A stretch of 18,567 nt of DNA from Glomus cerebriforme (GCA_003550305.1 QKYT01000240.1:14473-33039); one strand, 5' to 3'. Positions 11,001 to 18,567 are shown, counted from the first letter of the stretch. Numbers and translations are program-made. Notes: a model not told the origin generated them from the letters alone.

Positions 11001-13824
11001 CATGAGCCATCAGATGAGTTATGCATTTTAAGATGTCAACACGTGATTTCATTTAATAGTTTTAAAAAGTTAAAACACAAAAATTGTCCTCAATGTCGAG
11101 AAAAAATTGAACATAATGATATTAGATATTTACCACAATATTCTATTTATAAAAATTTATATTCACATCTTTTTGATGCTGGACATATTTTACCTTTAAT
11201 TGAATTTGAAAATTTAGATCAAATAACAAATAATAATGATTCTGAAAATCCTGAAGTTGATCTTATATTAACCAAAAAAAGGAAGATTATTAAAGGAATA
11301 AAATTAAAACAAAATAGATTTCTACCATCAATATTTCAAACAAAGAAACATCACCCAGTTTATCAGAATGTTATAAAAGAATTAGAAGAAAAACGTTATA
11401 AAAATGCTATATTAAGATGTCAAGAATGTCTGAAAATTTTTCCTAAAAGCTATACTATGAGATGTATTTTAGCTTTTACTTATAGAAATCTTAATAATTA
11501 TGAACAAGCACTTTTATATTTAAATGAGGCTATTAAATTAAAAGAAAAAAATCCAATTGCGTATTACCTTCGTGGAGAAATTTATTTTATACAAGATAAA
11601 TATCAATTGGCTATATTTAATTTAGAAATCTCAATATCTTACAATATCAAAATAAATCAAGTATTTGTAATATTGGGTAATATTTATTTTCTTAAAGCAC
11701 AAAGAATGCATAATTTAAAAAATGATGCTATAATAGATTATAATATTGCATTAGAAAAGTATAATATAGCATTACAAAATGATTCAAATAATTGGTTATG
11801 TCTTAAATATTGTGCATATATTTATGAATATCAAGATAATCATTTAAATACTTTAAAAATATTAAAAAAATTGTTAAATATTAATCAGGATGATTCGTTA
11901 ATTTTATGTTATTATGGAGAAGTTCTTAATAATCTTGGAAGATATAATGAATCTATAATTTATTTTACAAAAGCAATTAGTATAGATCCTGAAAATATTC
12001 ACATTATAATTAAACGAGCTATTACTAATTATATTCTCCAAGAATTTGATAAAGTCATATTAGACCTAAAGAAAGTTTTACAAATAGATTCTTTAAATAG
12101 CTTAGCATATTATTATAAAGGATTAACATATATTATGATGGAAAATGATAGTAATGCTGTAACTGCTCTTGAAAAATGCATAAAACTCGATCCTAATAAT
12201 AATTCAGCAAGAATGCTATTTTCTTATTCAAAAGGCAATTATGAAGAATTGGAAAAAAACATTATTTATAATGATAGATTAACACTTTTTATGGAATGTA
12301 TATTATATATTAAATTAAAGAAATATGATCTGGCATTATCGTGTTTAGATTATTCATTTTACCTATATGAAGATATTTCAGTCATTCATTCATTAAGGAA
12401 ATATTCAGATTTTTGGTCATTTTCATGTAGTTATAATGAAATAGATATTAGTAAACTCACTGAACTTGGAATTATCGATAAATTTAGTGGTTACATGTAT
12501 TATGGTAAGAGAATATTTAAAAGTATAATTAAATTATATTAAATAATTAATAATGTATTATTTTTATTCAGAAATGGATGTTTATTTGATTTCAAACCTT
12601 ATAAATTTGGATAAAAGATTTAAACGATTTTTGATAAATGATTCTAATAGGTAAATTTTCTATATACGGGTATTGCTAAATCTCACCGGCGGTGATTGTC
12701 ACTACTGGTGATTGTCACCGCTTAATTCTGGCCAAACATGATAATTTCGGCCAGAGTTAAGAAAGATACTTAAACATTTATAATTTAAAAAATTTAAATC
12801 ATAGGTATGTTAAATAAATATGTTTTGATATCAATTGCATCAAATTTTGAAAATATTTAATTAAAAATTTTTACTTAAAGAAAAAAAAAAAAAAAAAATG
12901 TAAAAATCACATTTTCATGTTTTTCTTAAAAACTATCTAAACAACAACTCTTCTACCTTTAGAAAAACCTTTTCTATTCAAAAATTTGCACATACAATAG
13001 TATTTATAATATGATTAAGTTAATATATTGTCAAAAATTCAAATGAAGTAAAAGAATTTCATGTGCGATGACAATCACCGCCGGTGACATTTAGCAAAAT
13101 CCTAATAATATTACTGCACTACATTTAATATAAAATTAATTACTGTATGTTAAAAAATCTTAGTTTATCAGGACAAGTGCTATCTTTTGAAGATGAAGTA
13201 CTTCCTATTAATCTTCCAATGCTCTGGAAAAATATAAGTATACCATTAGATATGTATATAACTTGGAAAATAAATGTTATAAAGATATTATTCAAAGAAT
13301 GTTTTTTGAAATTTATTATTACAGGGAAAGATTCTGTTAGTTTTAAAACCATAATTGTATTTTATATAATATAAAGTTACTATATCTGATATTAAAATAT
13401 TTATTTATTTTAATTATAGAATCAGGTCGAGGAATATAAACTAAATTATAAAGATGTGTCAAAACTTGAGGGATTAGGCTGGATTGAATATACACTTCCA
13501 TTTAAAATAAGAGAAGATGGCTTCTGGATACAACCTTCAATTGAAATAAAAAATCGGTCTATTATTTTTGTATGTTCTTGTTTTAAATTTTATAGATTAC
13601 AATGTTTAAGAATTAAATATTATTAATCAAAAATTTAATTTTTAAAGCAAATAGATTATGTTCGATTCATATCTAAAGAAAGAGAGAAAATTAACTTTCT
13701 TAACACAAAATATTTCTTACCATCTGATGAATATCCAAATGTTCCAGAAATTTTTAAGGACAAGTATTTTTCAAGAAAGGAAATGGAAAATTTAATTAAA
13801 TTAGAAGAAATTATTAATAATTAA
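8018..13824 (+). CDS. Protein kinase - RING variant - TPR protein, nine exons, 1589 aa
   Basis: Exons: 8018-8242, 8322-8391, 8467-8648, 8734-9067, 9145-12504, 12572-12650, 13164-13356, 13420-13569, 13648-13824. All introns are GT-AG, phases agree, and the sum is 1590 codons including TAA. The kinase domain (about 30-295) has GRGSYG (38-43), Lys60, HRDL (156-159) with Asn163, and DFG (175-177), so it should be active. It looks like a tyrosine-kinase-like Ser/Thr kinase. A 43-residue duplication (308-393) and a long helical region follow. Next comes a RING variant (886-922) with C901, H903, C918 and C921 but without most ligands of the other zinc site. Eight or nine TPRs (about 1013-1345) and a 200-residue conserved tail (about 1391-1589) complete it. 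No signal peptide or membrane segment is seen, so a cytosolic signalling or scaffold protein with possible E3 activity is inferred. The stop at 12540-12542 lies in intron 5. Confidence 0.85.
9255..9512 (+). repeat. In-gene tandem duplication of 129 bp
   Basis: Codons 308-350 and 351-393 of the kinase gene are diverged copies of one 43-residue unit (129 nt, in frame). Shared pattern: LE[E/K]Y[N/E]S.SNSK, then I...N.[N/D]L..[N/S]MS, then SLNI..C.S. The second copy has a few extra residues before SLNI. The unit is acidic and Asn/Ser-rich and sits in the linker right after the kinase domain, so it is probably disordered. A phosphorylation or docking role is possible but not shown. Confidence 0.65.
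12505..12571 (+). other. Intron 5 of the kinase gene, containing a misleading stop
   Basis: The donor GTAAGA follows TAT TAT G, and the acceptor TTATTCAG precedes AAATGGATG. Reading through the intron gives a stop at 12540-12542 and would cut off about 200 conserved residues. Splicing restores Glu-Met-Asp-Val across the junction, and the following exons stay open to 13824. Its 67-nt length fits the other introns. Confidence 0.8.
12668..13102. mobile_element. MITE-like element inside intron 6 of the kinase gene
   Basis: Terminal inverted repeats lie at 12674-12701 and 13069-13096. Their 28 bases match at 27 positions, with a core TGCTAAAT[C/G]TCACCGGCGG followed by TGATTGTCA. Pairing GG bases extend the element to about 12668 and 13102, giving 435 bp. 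The terminus holds its own palindrome (TCACCG-N-CGGTGA). GGTGATTGTCAC is repeated in the left end at 12691-12702 and 12707-12718. An inner inverted pair around GGCCAAA / TTCGGCC lies near 12725-12757. There is no transposase. The target-site duplication is unclear because the flanks are too AT-rich. Intron 6 (12651-13163) is 513 nt, and without the element about 75 nt, the usual intron length here. The insertion is therefore young enough to see clearly and apparently tolerated. Confidence 0.8.
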
Positions 13825-14076
13825 CTGTGTATTTTAAAATGTTAAATTTTTCATGTATTTCATATATCATTATTGGATTTAATAGATTAATTTAGCTATA
13901 AGAACTAAAGTTATTCTAAATAATAATAGTAAAAACTGTTAAGATTTGCGTTAAATTATTGTAATAATGAGAGTAAGCTAATGAATGCATGGCGACTTCA
14001 GATAAATAGTAAAAAACAAAACAGGAGGGGAGACATGATGTGACAATGATAACAATCCTAGCATCACCCAGAAAAA
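13825..14076. other. 3' flank of the kinase gene
   Basis: This is AT-rich sequence after the stop codon with no open frame, presumably 3' untranslated region and spacer. AATAAT and similar A-rich motifs are present, but none can be singled out as a polyadenylation signal. Confidence 0.4.
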
Positions 14077-14512
14077 CGGACAAATTTCACCGGTTACACA
14101 TGATCAGTACACATAATCTTAATTAACTATAAAAAAAGACGATAGAAAAAAAACTCTGCTGTAGAAATTAACTTAATTTGAATCCCTTCCATGAGATCAT
14201 AATAATATTTATAATAAATACAATAATTATAGTAGTCTAGTAGATCCTTTACACCGTATATCCCTTTTTCTTGAAAATTTTTTTTTTTTGATTTTCTGAA
14301 AAACTTGTTAACATGTCGCACCAACAACAAACTAAGACTTGTAAAGGATGTCATTCTATTTGAGAAAGTTGGGTTACTTAGTGCCATGGCGAAAATAATT
14401 CAAGAAAGAATGCCAAGTATCTTAAAAATAGTTTCCGTACTTAGTATAATTGCCAAAAATAATCATCCGGATCATATACACAGATCATGTGTAACCCGAC
14501 GAAATTTGTCCG
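14077..14512. mobile_element. Second MITE-like element, 436 bp
   Basis: The left end at 14077-14105 begins CGGACAAATTTCACCGG and continues TTACACATGATC. The right end at 14483-14512 is its reverse complement except for a two-base change and one length difference. The length nearly equals that of the intron element (436 and 435 bp). The termini share AAAT[C/T]TCACCGG, so the two are probably related families. No transposase is encoded, and the open frames inside it on both strands are chance. The right end runs straight into dispersed repeat copy B. Confidence 0.65.
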
Positions 14513-14930
14513 GCTATAGTAACATCCCATTACTGTATATCACGTGATATTTTTTTGGTAGGGTTAATTAATCTAATATTCTAATGCTCTCCAAAATGAT
14601 TATTAATGAAGTGGTATTCGATTTTTCAGCTTTTAAGAAATCTAATTCCTCTGGAACAATTCTGGATTTGGATTATTATATATTTTATAATTTATAAAAA
14701 TAAAATTTTTGGCAACGGTGTGACTGATCATGACTTTCTCTGTGTCATATTTTTTCTTCCATATGGTTATTGTATGTATATTATGTAGAAAAGCCAATTA
14801 GCGGATACATAGGTTCGACAACCACAGTTTAGATTTTTAGTTTTATTTAGTATATTCCTTCCTTTAAAAAAAAAATTTATAAACCAAAGTTCTCAAATTT
14901 ATATTCTATTATATCCAATCCATTAACCTA
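14480..14930 (+). repeat. Dispersed repeat, copy B
   Basis: This copy is colinear with 1450-1870 and overlaps the right end of the second MITE-like element. Shared blocks include TATCACGTGATA near 14537 and the CATATGGTTATT region near 14760. Relative to copy A it has about 180 extra bases at roughly 14553-14735, either an insertion here or a deletion in copy A. No coding potential is visible. Confidence 0.5.
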
Positions 14931-15415
14931 ACCATCATGATGCTCTGCAAAATACCAAATATAAAAATTAGAAAGACTTAACATCTTAAGATATTTGGGA
15001 AATATATTAATTAGTTACAAATTTTGACTCATTTTGGATATGAGAAGAAATGAAATATAGAATTATAGAATTTTTTTTTCATGTGAGTAATCAATTAACG
15101 CATAAAAGTATAAACTATGTCTCATATAGTCATATACAGTAAATTATTGACAATAAAAATATTTTGATAAATCATAGTCTTAACTTTTATTTTTTTATGG
15201 TCTGTTATCATACAAAATAAAATTGTAGAAGTTATGAAATGACAATAATTAAAATAATAAAAAATGAATAGATGGCGAAAGATGATTTTTTTAGTTATAC
15301 TACGAAAGGAAAATATCTATAATACTCTTTTTGATGAATTCAATCATATATTATTACGTATTTTCGGTTTCAGAACTTGTCGCCCCCAGAATTTAATTAA
15401 TTATCAGTGGTCAAT
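14931..15415. other. Spacer between the two convergent genes
   Basis: This is AT-rich sequence without a supported gene. It lies between the 3' ends of the kinase gene (with its adjoining repeats) and the minus-strand ion-transport relic, so part of it is probably 3' untranslated sequence of the latter. A small less AT-rich patch lies at about 15365-15395. Confidence 0.4.
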
Positions 15416-15895
15416 TTATTCCAATAAATTTAATCTATTATTAATAGAACTTTCAATAGTCTTTATAGAATCCTTTAATGATACAATTTCATCATGAATA
15501 GCGAATGATTTATCTAGATTTGTAGTTGAATCACCATTAATGATAATTTCCATTTGTTTATTTTTTTTATTACATTCAGTTAAATTTTTTTGAAAAGTTT
15601 CATTAATATTATCATCATCAGTTGCCAAATTATTATAAAAGTCAATTATGTCTTCATTATCATTATCATCATTATAATATTTATTTTCTTGATAGAATTT
15701 TTCTTCAGTTGAGGATATTCCACATTTTTTTAACCATTTTGACAATTTATTTATATCGCTCATATAAAATATATGTCGAGGATTTCTCTTGAATCACCAA
15801 ATTGTTTCTCTAGCATTTCATAGTGTGTAATGAATTCAGATCGATATTTTAAAACTCCTATTCTACTTTTCGATTTAGTCTCATCAAATACAGCG
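15416..15895 (-). pseudogene. Cytosolic tail of the ion-transport relic
   Basis: After TTTATTTAG the exon reads AVFDETKSKSRIGVLKYRSE and continues to EMLEKQFGDS. Near 15788 one base appears to be missing. The conserved reading resumes one frame over as RNPRHIFYMSDINKLSKWL and continues to TAA just before 15416. The Met at 15763 is therefore internal, and the 115-residue open frame is not a separate gene. The tail is acidic and Asn/Asp-rich (about 15570-15690) and ends in a short heptad-like segment, SLKDSIKTIESSINNRLNLLE, which looks like a coiled coil for subunit assembly. Confidence 0.5.
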
Positions 15896-15960
15896 CTAAA
15901 TAAAAAAATAAATCAATACATTATTTTCTTTTTTAAAAAAATAAAAATAATGAATTTTAT

Positions 15961-16218
15961 CTAGCAACGAAAGTCAATATATGAGAAGGCTAAAAATCAA
16001 ATTGTTTTAATTGATCCCAAATTCCATTAATCCCATTAACCCAGAAATAAACAGCTTCTATAGATTGAACAAAATTCGAAAAATTATTATCATCTGTTGT
16101 TTCTAAATTAAAAGTTTGCACAATTGATCCTTTAATTTCTTCGTTGTTATCTAAAATGGTAAATCGCATTCCATTTGGGTCGATTCCAATAAATGCTGGA
16201 TTATTAAGTAATAAATAT
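15961..16218 (-). pseudogene. Pore-loop exon of the ion-transport relic, with an in-frame TAG
   Basis: After CTATTTTAG it reads LLNNPAFIGIDPNG, a polar extracellular-type loop, then FSNFVQSIEAVYFWVNG and IWDQLKQFDF, the position of the pore helix and filter. TAG at 15992-15990 then follows FDF, where I expect Trp (TGG), so a single G-to-A change would explain it. The frame continues PSHILTFVA and ends in AT-rich DNA without a GT donor. The next exon (from 15895) starts with residues expected after the last pore helix, so about 17 residues of that helix seem to be missing. A 9-bp imperfect tandem repeat adds Asn-Gly-Ile before Trp. Confidence 0.5.
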
Positions 16219-16291
16219 CTAAAATAGAGTGAAGGGTGAAGAAAAAGTTAAAGAAAGAAAAGAGATAATAATGTTTTATTTTGATAATTAC

Positions 16292-16322
16292 AATGCATGT
16301 CCGTGTGCGATTACCATGATAC
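16292..16322 (-). pseudogene. 31-nt micro-exon of the ion-transport relic
   Basis: Between the acceptor AAAACCAG and the donor GTAATT only 31 nt are exonic. They complete Gly from the preceding exon and give IMVIAHGHA plus two bases of Leu. The phases on both sides fit only this choice, and the result links helix 5 to the LYLLLNNPAF segment of the next exon. A Gly-His-Ala/Ser motif after helix 5 is also what I recall for the family. Confidence 0.45.
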
Positions 16323-16400
16323 CTGGTTTTAGTAATTAAGAAAAATATTTAAGTTAGTAAATTATCAAAGAATAAATTGAAAAATAGTATATTATTTTAC

Positions 16401-16494
16401 CTATGTATACTATGAATGGCCAAATATTACATATAATAATTATAATTATATAAATAAATTTTCCTGTAATTGCGAAATATCTCAGTAGCAGGAG
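16401..16494 (-). pseudogene. Exon with membrane helix 5 of the ion-transport relic
   Basis: A 94-nt exon follows a run of T and AG. It reads LLLLRYFAITGKFIYI and then a very hydrophobic IIIIICNIWPFIVYI. It continues helix 4 from the preceding exon in phase 0 and leaves in phase 1. It is too short to show up as a separate open frame. The splice sites and the uninterrupted membrane segment are the evidence. Confidence 0.5.
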
Positions 16495-16585
16495 CTAAAA
16501 AAAAAAAGAACGGTTGATAAATTATAGAAGAGGACATTATCCTTTAACTATATAATTCTATAATTCTTGTTTTGGTGATACATAC

Positions 16586-17195
16586 TATTTCAATCCATAA
16601 AACCAAGATGGTAAAAGAAGTTGTTATCGCTAACTGTTGATGATAATATGTAGATATTGTTAGCTGTTGATGTGTTGAATCTATTATCCGCATAGTATAA
16701 ACAGATAAAGGCATAACAATACTAGCAAGACCAAAAAAATTGGAAATATTAATATATCTTCTCCAACTTTCATAAGTAAACCAGATAATTTCACTAGCCA
16801 ATAAATAATAACCCAAATAATAAAATAAACAAATCGCAATATTTATAGCAGTTAATAAAATTGTAAAACAAAGGAATAACAATATATGACGCAAGAGATA
16901 ACTACGTGCATATTCCCATTTAAAATCTATTACAGCTTCCATTGTAGATAGGATTATCAAATATAATACCATCCTTATCTTTTCTTATTGCTCTTAAAAA
17001 TGGAGATAATTCTGTTCCTTTTTTAATGACATATCCACGTGGCCATATATACGTAATAATTGAAATGGTAACATTTGAAAGTTTAAAGCTTGATTTTTTG
17101 CACCTTCAGGATATACAGTAAAATCCGGTAATGGGACCAATCTTAATGCTACTGATTTTGATGATTCACCCATTAATTGTCGATTAAAACTATAA
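16586..17195 (-). pseudogene. Exon with membrane helices 1-4 of the ion-transport relic
   Basis: The exon begins after ATTTATCAG at 17196 (an acceptor six bases further on is equally in frame) and ends at a GTATGT donor. It first reads VPLPDFTVYPEG. At the AT run 17051-17045 the conserved reading moves to another frame, giving WPRGYVIKKGTELSPF and DNP. Near 16948 it returns to the original frame as STMEAVIDFKWEYARSYL. The two shifts add up to a multiple of three, but the unshifted frame meets TAA at 16996-16994. Hydrophobic helices follow: RHILLFLCFTILLTAI, YYLGYYLLASEIIWF, NFFGLASIVMPLSVY and TTSFTILVLWIEI. The Met at 16972 opening the longest frame is not a real start. Confidence 0.55.
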
Positions 17196-17269
17196 CTGAT
17201 AAATAGAGGAGAGTATAAGTTTACTTAAATAAAATTATTGATAAAAACGGTAAATTAATAAATATTTAC

Positions 17270-17486
17270 CTAGACTTTAATATATCTATTAAGTTTGTAA
17301 TTGGGAGTAATATTTTGATGATATTATGTGGTTCTTTCTTAGGTACTAATTTCATGTTTGGATAGAATGCTTTTATATATTCTAATTTACTATGTGGTAA
17401 ATCTTTGGGATTTATATGTGTTTCATCCAGATGAATTTCTTTCACTCCAAATATAGGCTTAGAAAACAAATCTTTGGTACATGTAT
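17270..17486 (-). pseudogene. Linker exon of the ion-transport relic
   Basis: The acceptor TTTTGTTTAG precedes ATACATG, and the donor GTAAAT follows TCTAG. Phase 1 at entry and phase 2 at exit agree with both neighbours. It encodes DTCTKDLFSKPIFGVKEIHL and a basic stretch rich in Pro and Lys. The Met at 17499 that opens the longer frame lies in the intron and is not a start. This exon by itself is undamaged. Confidence 0.55.
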
Positions 17487-17561
17487 CTAAACAAAACATA
17501 CAAAGAGGAATAAGTCAATTAATATTTCTTGTCATTATTTTTCTCCTTTAATATATTTTAC

Positions 17562-18539
17562 CTAAATGATGATGATCAAGCAATAAGGGAATCGCACGAG
17601 AGACAGTAAACATCCAACCAGTATTATCAATTGCATTATCAGAGTAATAATCTAGCAATAAACCAACTATGGCCATACCACCCCGTCTTTCTCCATCACT
17701 ACATTTTATTGCAATTTCCAAATCACTTGTTTTGGGTTTTTTTTTGGCCATTCATAAAGTCGTGGAATATGAAGATATTTTATAAAAGAATCAGATTCTT
17801 TCTTTTTAAGAATTTGTTGAACTAAACGTATACGATGACCATAAATAAGACTAGCCATGACATTATGTCTAATATCTATTAATCTCCAAATATCAGGGCG
17901 TTTCTTAATTAATTGTTCAACTATTATTTCAATTTCACAAACCAGATTCTCATATTTCTGTTGTTTCTGCGGACCAGTTACATCATTTCTTTTATAATGT
18001 AAATGCCAAAGGGCAGAACAAGCACCGTTAATGGCATTTACTTTAAGTGGCCATTGAATATTTACAATATTTTCAACACTTACATCATCGTCCTCTTCAT
18101 AAAAATATCTTGTGAACAAAGTAACCTTAAATTCACCTTGTCCAATTTCCAATGATTTAACTAATAATGTTCCATTATTTGGAACGACCCAAATATATTT
18201 AAGTTGTTCTTTTGAATTTGTAGATTTTCTATACCATACTTGTACAGTTGTTTTTCCAATAAATAACTGAATCGTTTTATCATCATCTAAAAAAGCAGAT
18301 GTACGAATATATTTTTTATTATGAACCCAAGGTTCTCCATCACTCATTATAATAGGACTTGATTCAGCATCATAACGTTTTCCATCTTGACAAAATAAGG
18401 CATGATATAGGGAATCATGAAGATCCTGTAAAGAGAGTGCAATCAATCCTTTCTTTGATTTAATAACAGGGAATAGCATGTCATTAAGAAGAGAATGATC
18501 AGATATGGATAAAATATTTCCATCAGAATTATTACACCG
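17562..18539 (-). pseudogene. Soluble N-terminal exon of the ion-transport relic
   Basis: It opens after an intron acceptor with CGG TGT AAT. The Met codon at 18479 is internal, and no real start is in the window. About 265 residues read cleanly, with IQLFIGKTTVQVW and KYIW motifs (beta-rich) followed by a helical part with LHIPRLYEWP. At 17745-17737 nine A (coding strand) bring a stop within a few codons in the running frame. The minus-one frame continues as PKTSDLEIAIKCSDGE through GLLLDYYSDNA to the donor at 17561. A run of ten A would restore the frame. The coding strand there reads CCA AAA AAA AAC, which also contains the heptamer A-AAA-AAC known from minus-one ribosomal frameshifting. 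I think homopolymer error or mutation is likelier. Confidence 0.6.
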
Positions 18540-18567
18540 CTAAGAGATTAGATGACTGATAGAAGTA

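Larger units (their letters stand above)
15416..18539 (-). pseudogene. Decayed ion-transport (TRP-like channel) family gene, 5' part outside the window
   Basis: Exon blocks: 18539-17562, 17486-17270, 17195-16586, 16494-16401, 16322-16292, 16218-about 15961, and 15895-15416. The first five introns (73-91 nt) have GT-AG sites and matching phases. Together the blocks read as a soluble region, five hydrophobic helices, a pore-loop-like stretch and an acidic tail with a coiled coil. From memory this order and several motifs match a large Rhizophagus family annotated as ion-transport-domain proteins. Damage: frame loss at 17737-17745, at about 17045-17051, at about 16946-16950 and near 15788; an in-frame TAG at 15992-15990; and no last pore helix, with no usable donor for the last intron. 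The upstream end is an intron acceptor (CTCTTAG at 18540), so more exons lie beyond 18567. Sequencing error could explain the homopolymer break but hardly all of them. Confidence 0.65.

Noticed and set aside
9096..12542. A stand-alone 1148-residue gene beginning at the Met at 9096 and ending at 12542
   Set aside because: The Met at 9096 and the next 16 codons lie in intron 4, and the stop lies in intron 5. Kinase subdomains continue from the exons before it, and the tail continues in the exons after it.
12505..13163. Loss of function of the kinase gene through the element insertion
   Set aside because: Donor and acceptor of intron 6 are both intact and the phase is kept, so splicing can remove the element.
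14127..14547. Small genes on both strands (14127-14387 minus, 14305-14547 plus)
   Set aside because: Both lie largely within the 436-bp inverted-repeat element and overlap each other. There are no recognisable motifs.
14800..14825. tRNA-like B box (GGTTCGACAACC)
   Set aside because: There is no A box at the right distance and no cloverleaf folds around it.
15264..15497. Plus-strand gene of 77 residues
   Set aside because: It overlaps the tail exon of the minus-strand relic and its 3' flank and shows no motif.
16544..16972. A separate 142-residue membrane protein gene
   Set aside because: Its Met is an artefact of a frame change, its end runs into an intron at a GTATGT donor, and the helices continue in the next exons. 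It is a piece of the ion-transport relic.
17631..17825. Plus-strand open frame of 64 residues
   Set aside because: It is antisense to conserved sequence of the ion-transport relic, so it is a shadow.

Overview
The window looks like nuclear DNA of an arbuscular mycorrhizal fungus (Glomeromycotina, Rhizophagus-like). It is very AT-rich. It has short GT-AG introns of 63-91 nt, long gene-poor spacers full of decayed repeats, and two genes whose domain mix matches families I know as greatly expanded in Rhizophagus: a protein kinase with TPRs and a polytopic ion-transport protein. The species is inferred from recalled family likeness, not from a search. LAYOUT: 1-7950 has no gene that I can support. 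It holds AT-rich spacer, a 23-bp hairpin, a 113-bp tandem repeat followed by a decayed Lys/Glu-rich coding relic (4228-5260, the only part of the window with ambiguous bases), and a Helitron-like 3' terminus at 6250. 8018-13824 (+) is one nine-exon gene of 1589 codons before the stop: protein kinase, helical region, one-zinc RING variant, 8-9 TPRs and a conserved C-terminal module. The large open frame that stops at 12542 is not the gene end: that stop lies in an intron, and three introns and four exons follow. Intron 6 is 513 nt because it holds a 435-bp element with 28-bp terminal inverted repeats. Without the element it would be about 75 nt, like its neighbours. A second element of nearly equal length and related termini lies at 14077-14512, and a diverged dispersed repeat is shared by about 1450-1870 and 14480-14930. 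15416-18539 (-) is a decayed ion-transport-type gene facing the kinase gene tail to tail and running off the right edge. Five introns still have good splice sites, but the frame is broken in four places, an in-frame TAG interrupts the pore region and the last pore helix appears to be missing. HOW THEY FIT: the kinase gene is intact over 4.8 kb of spliced coding sequence, while its neighbour is broken several times in 3.1 kb. This contrast argues for real gene decay rather than poor sequence. I see no tRNA, rRNA, CRISPR array or bacterial-type operon.
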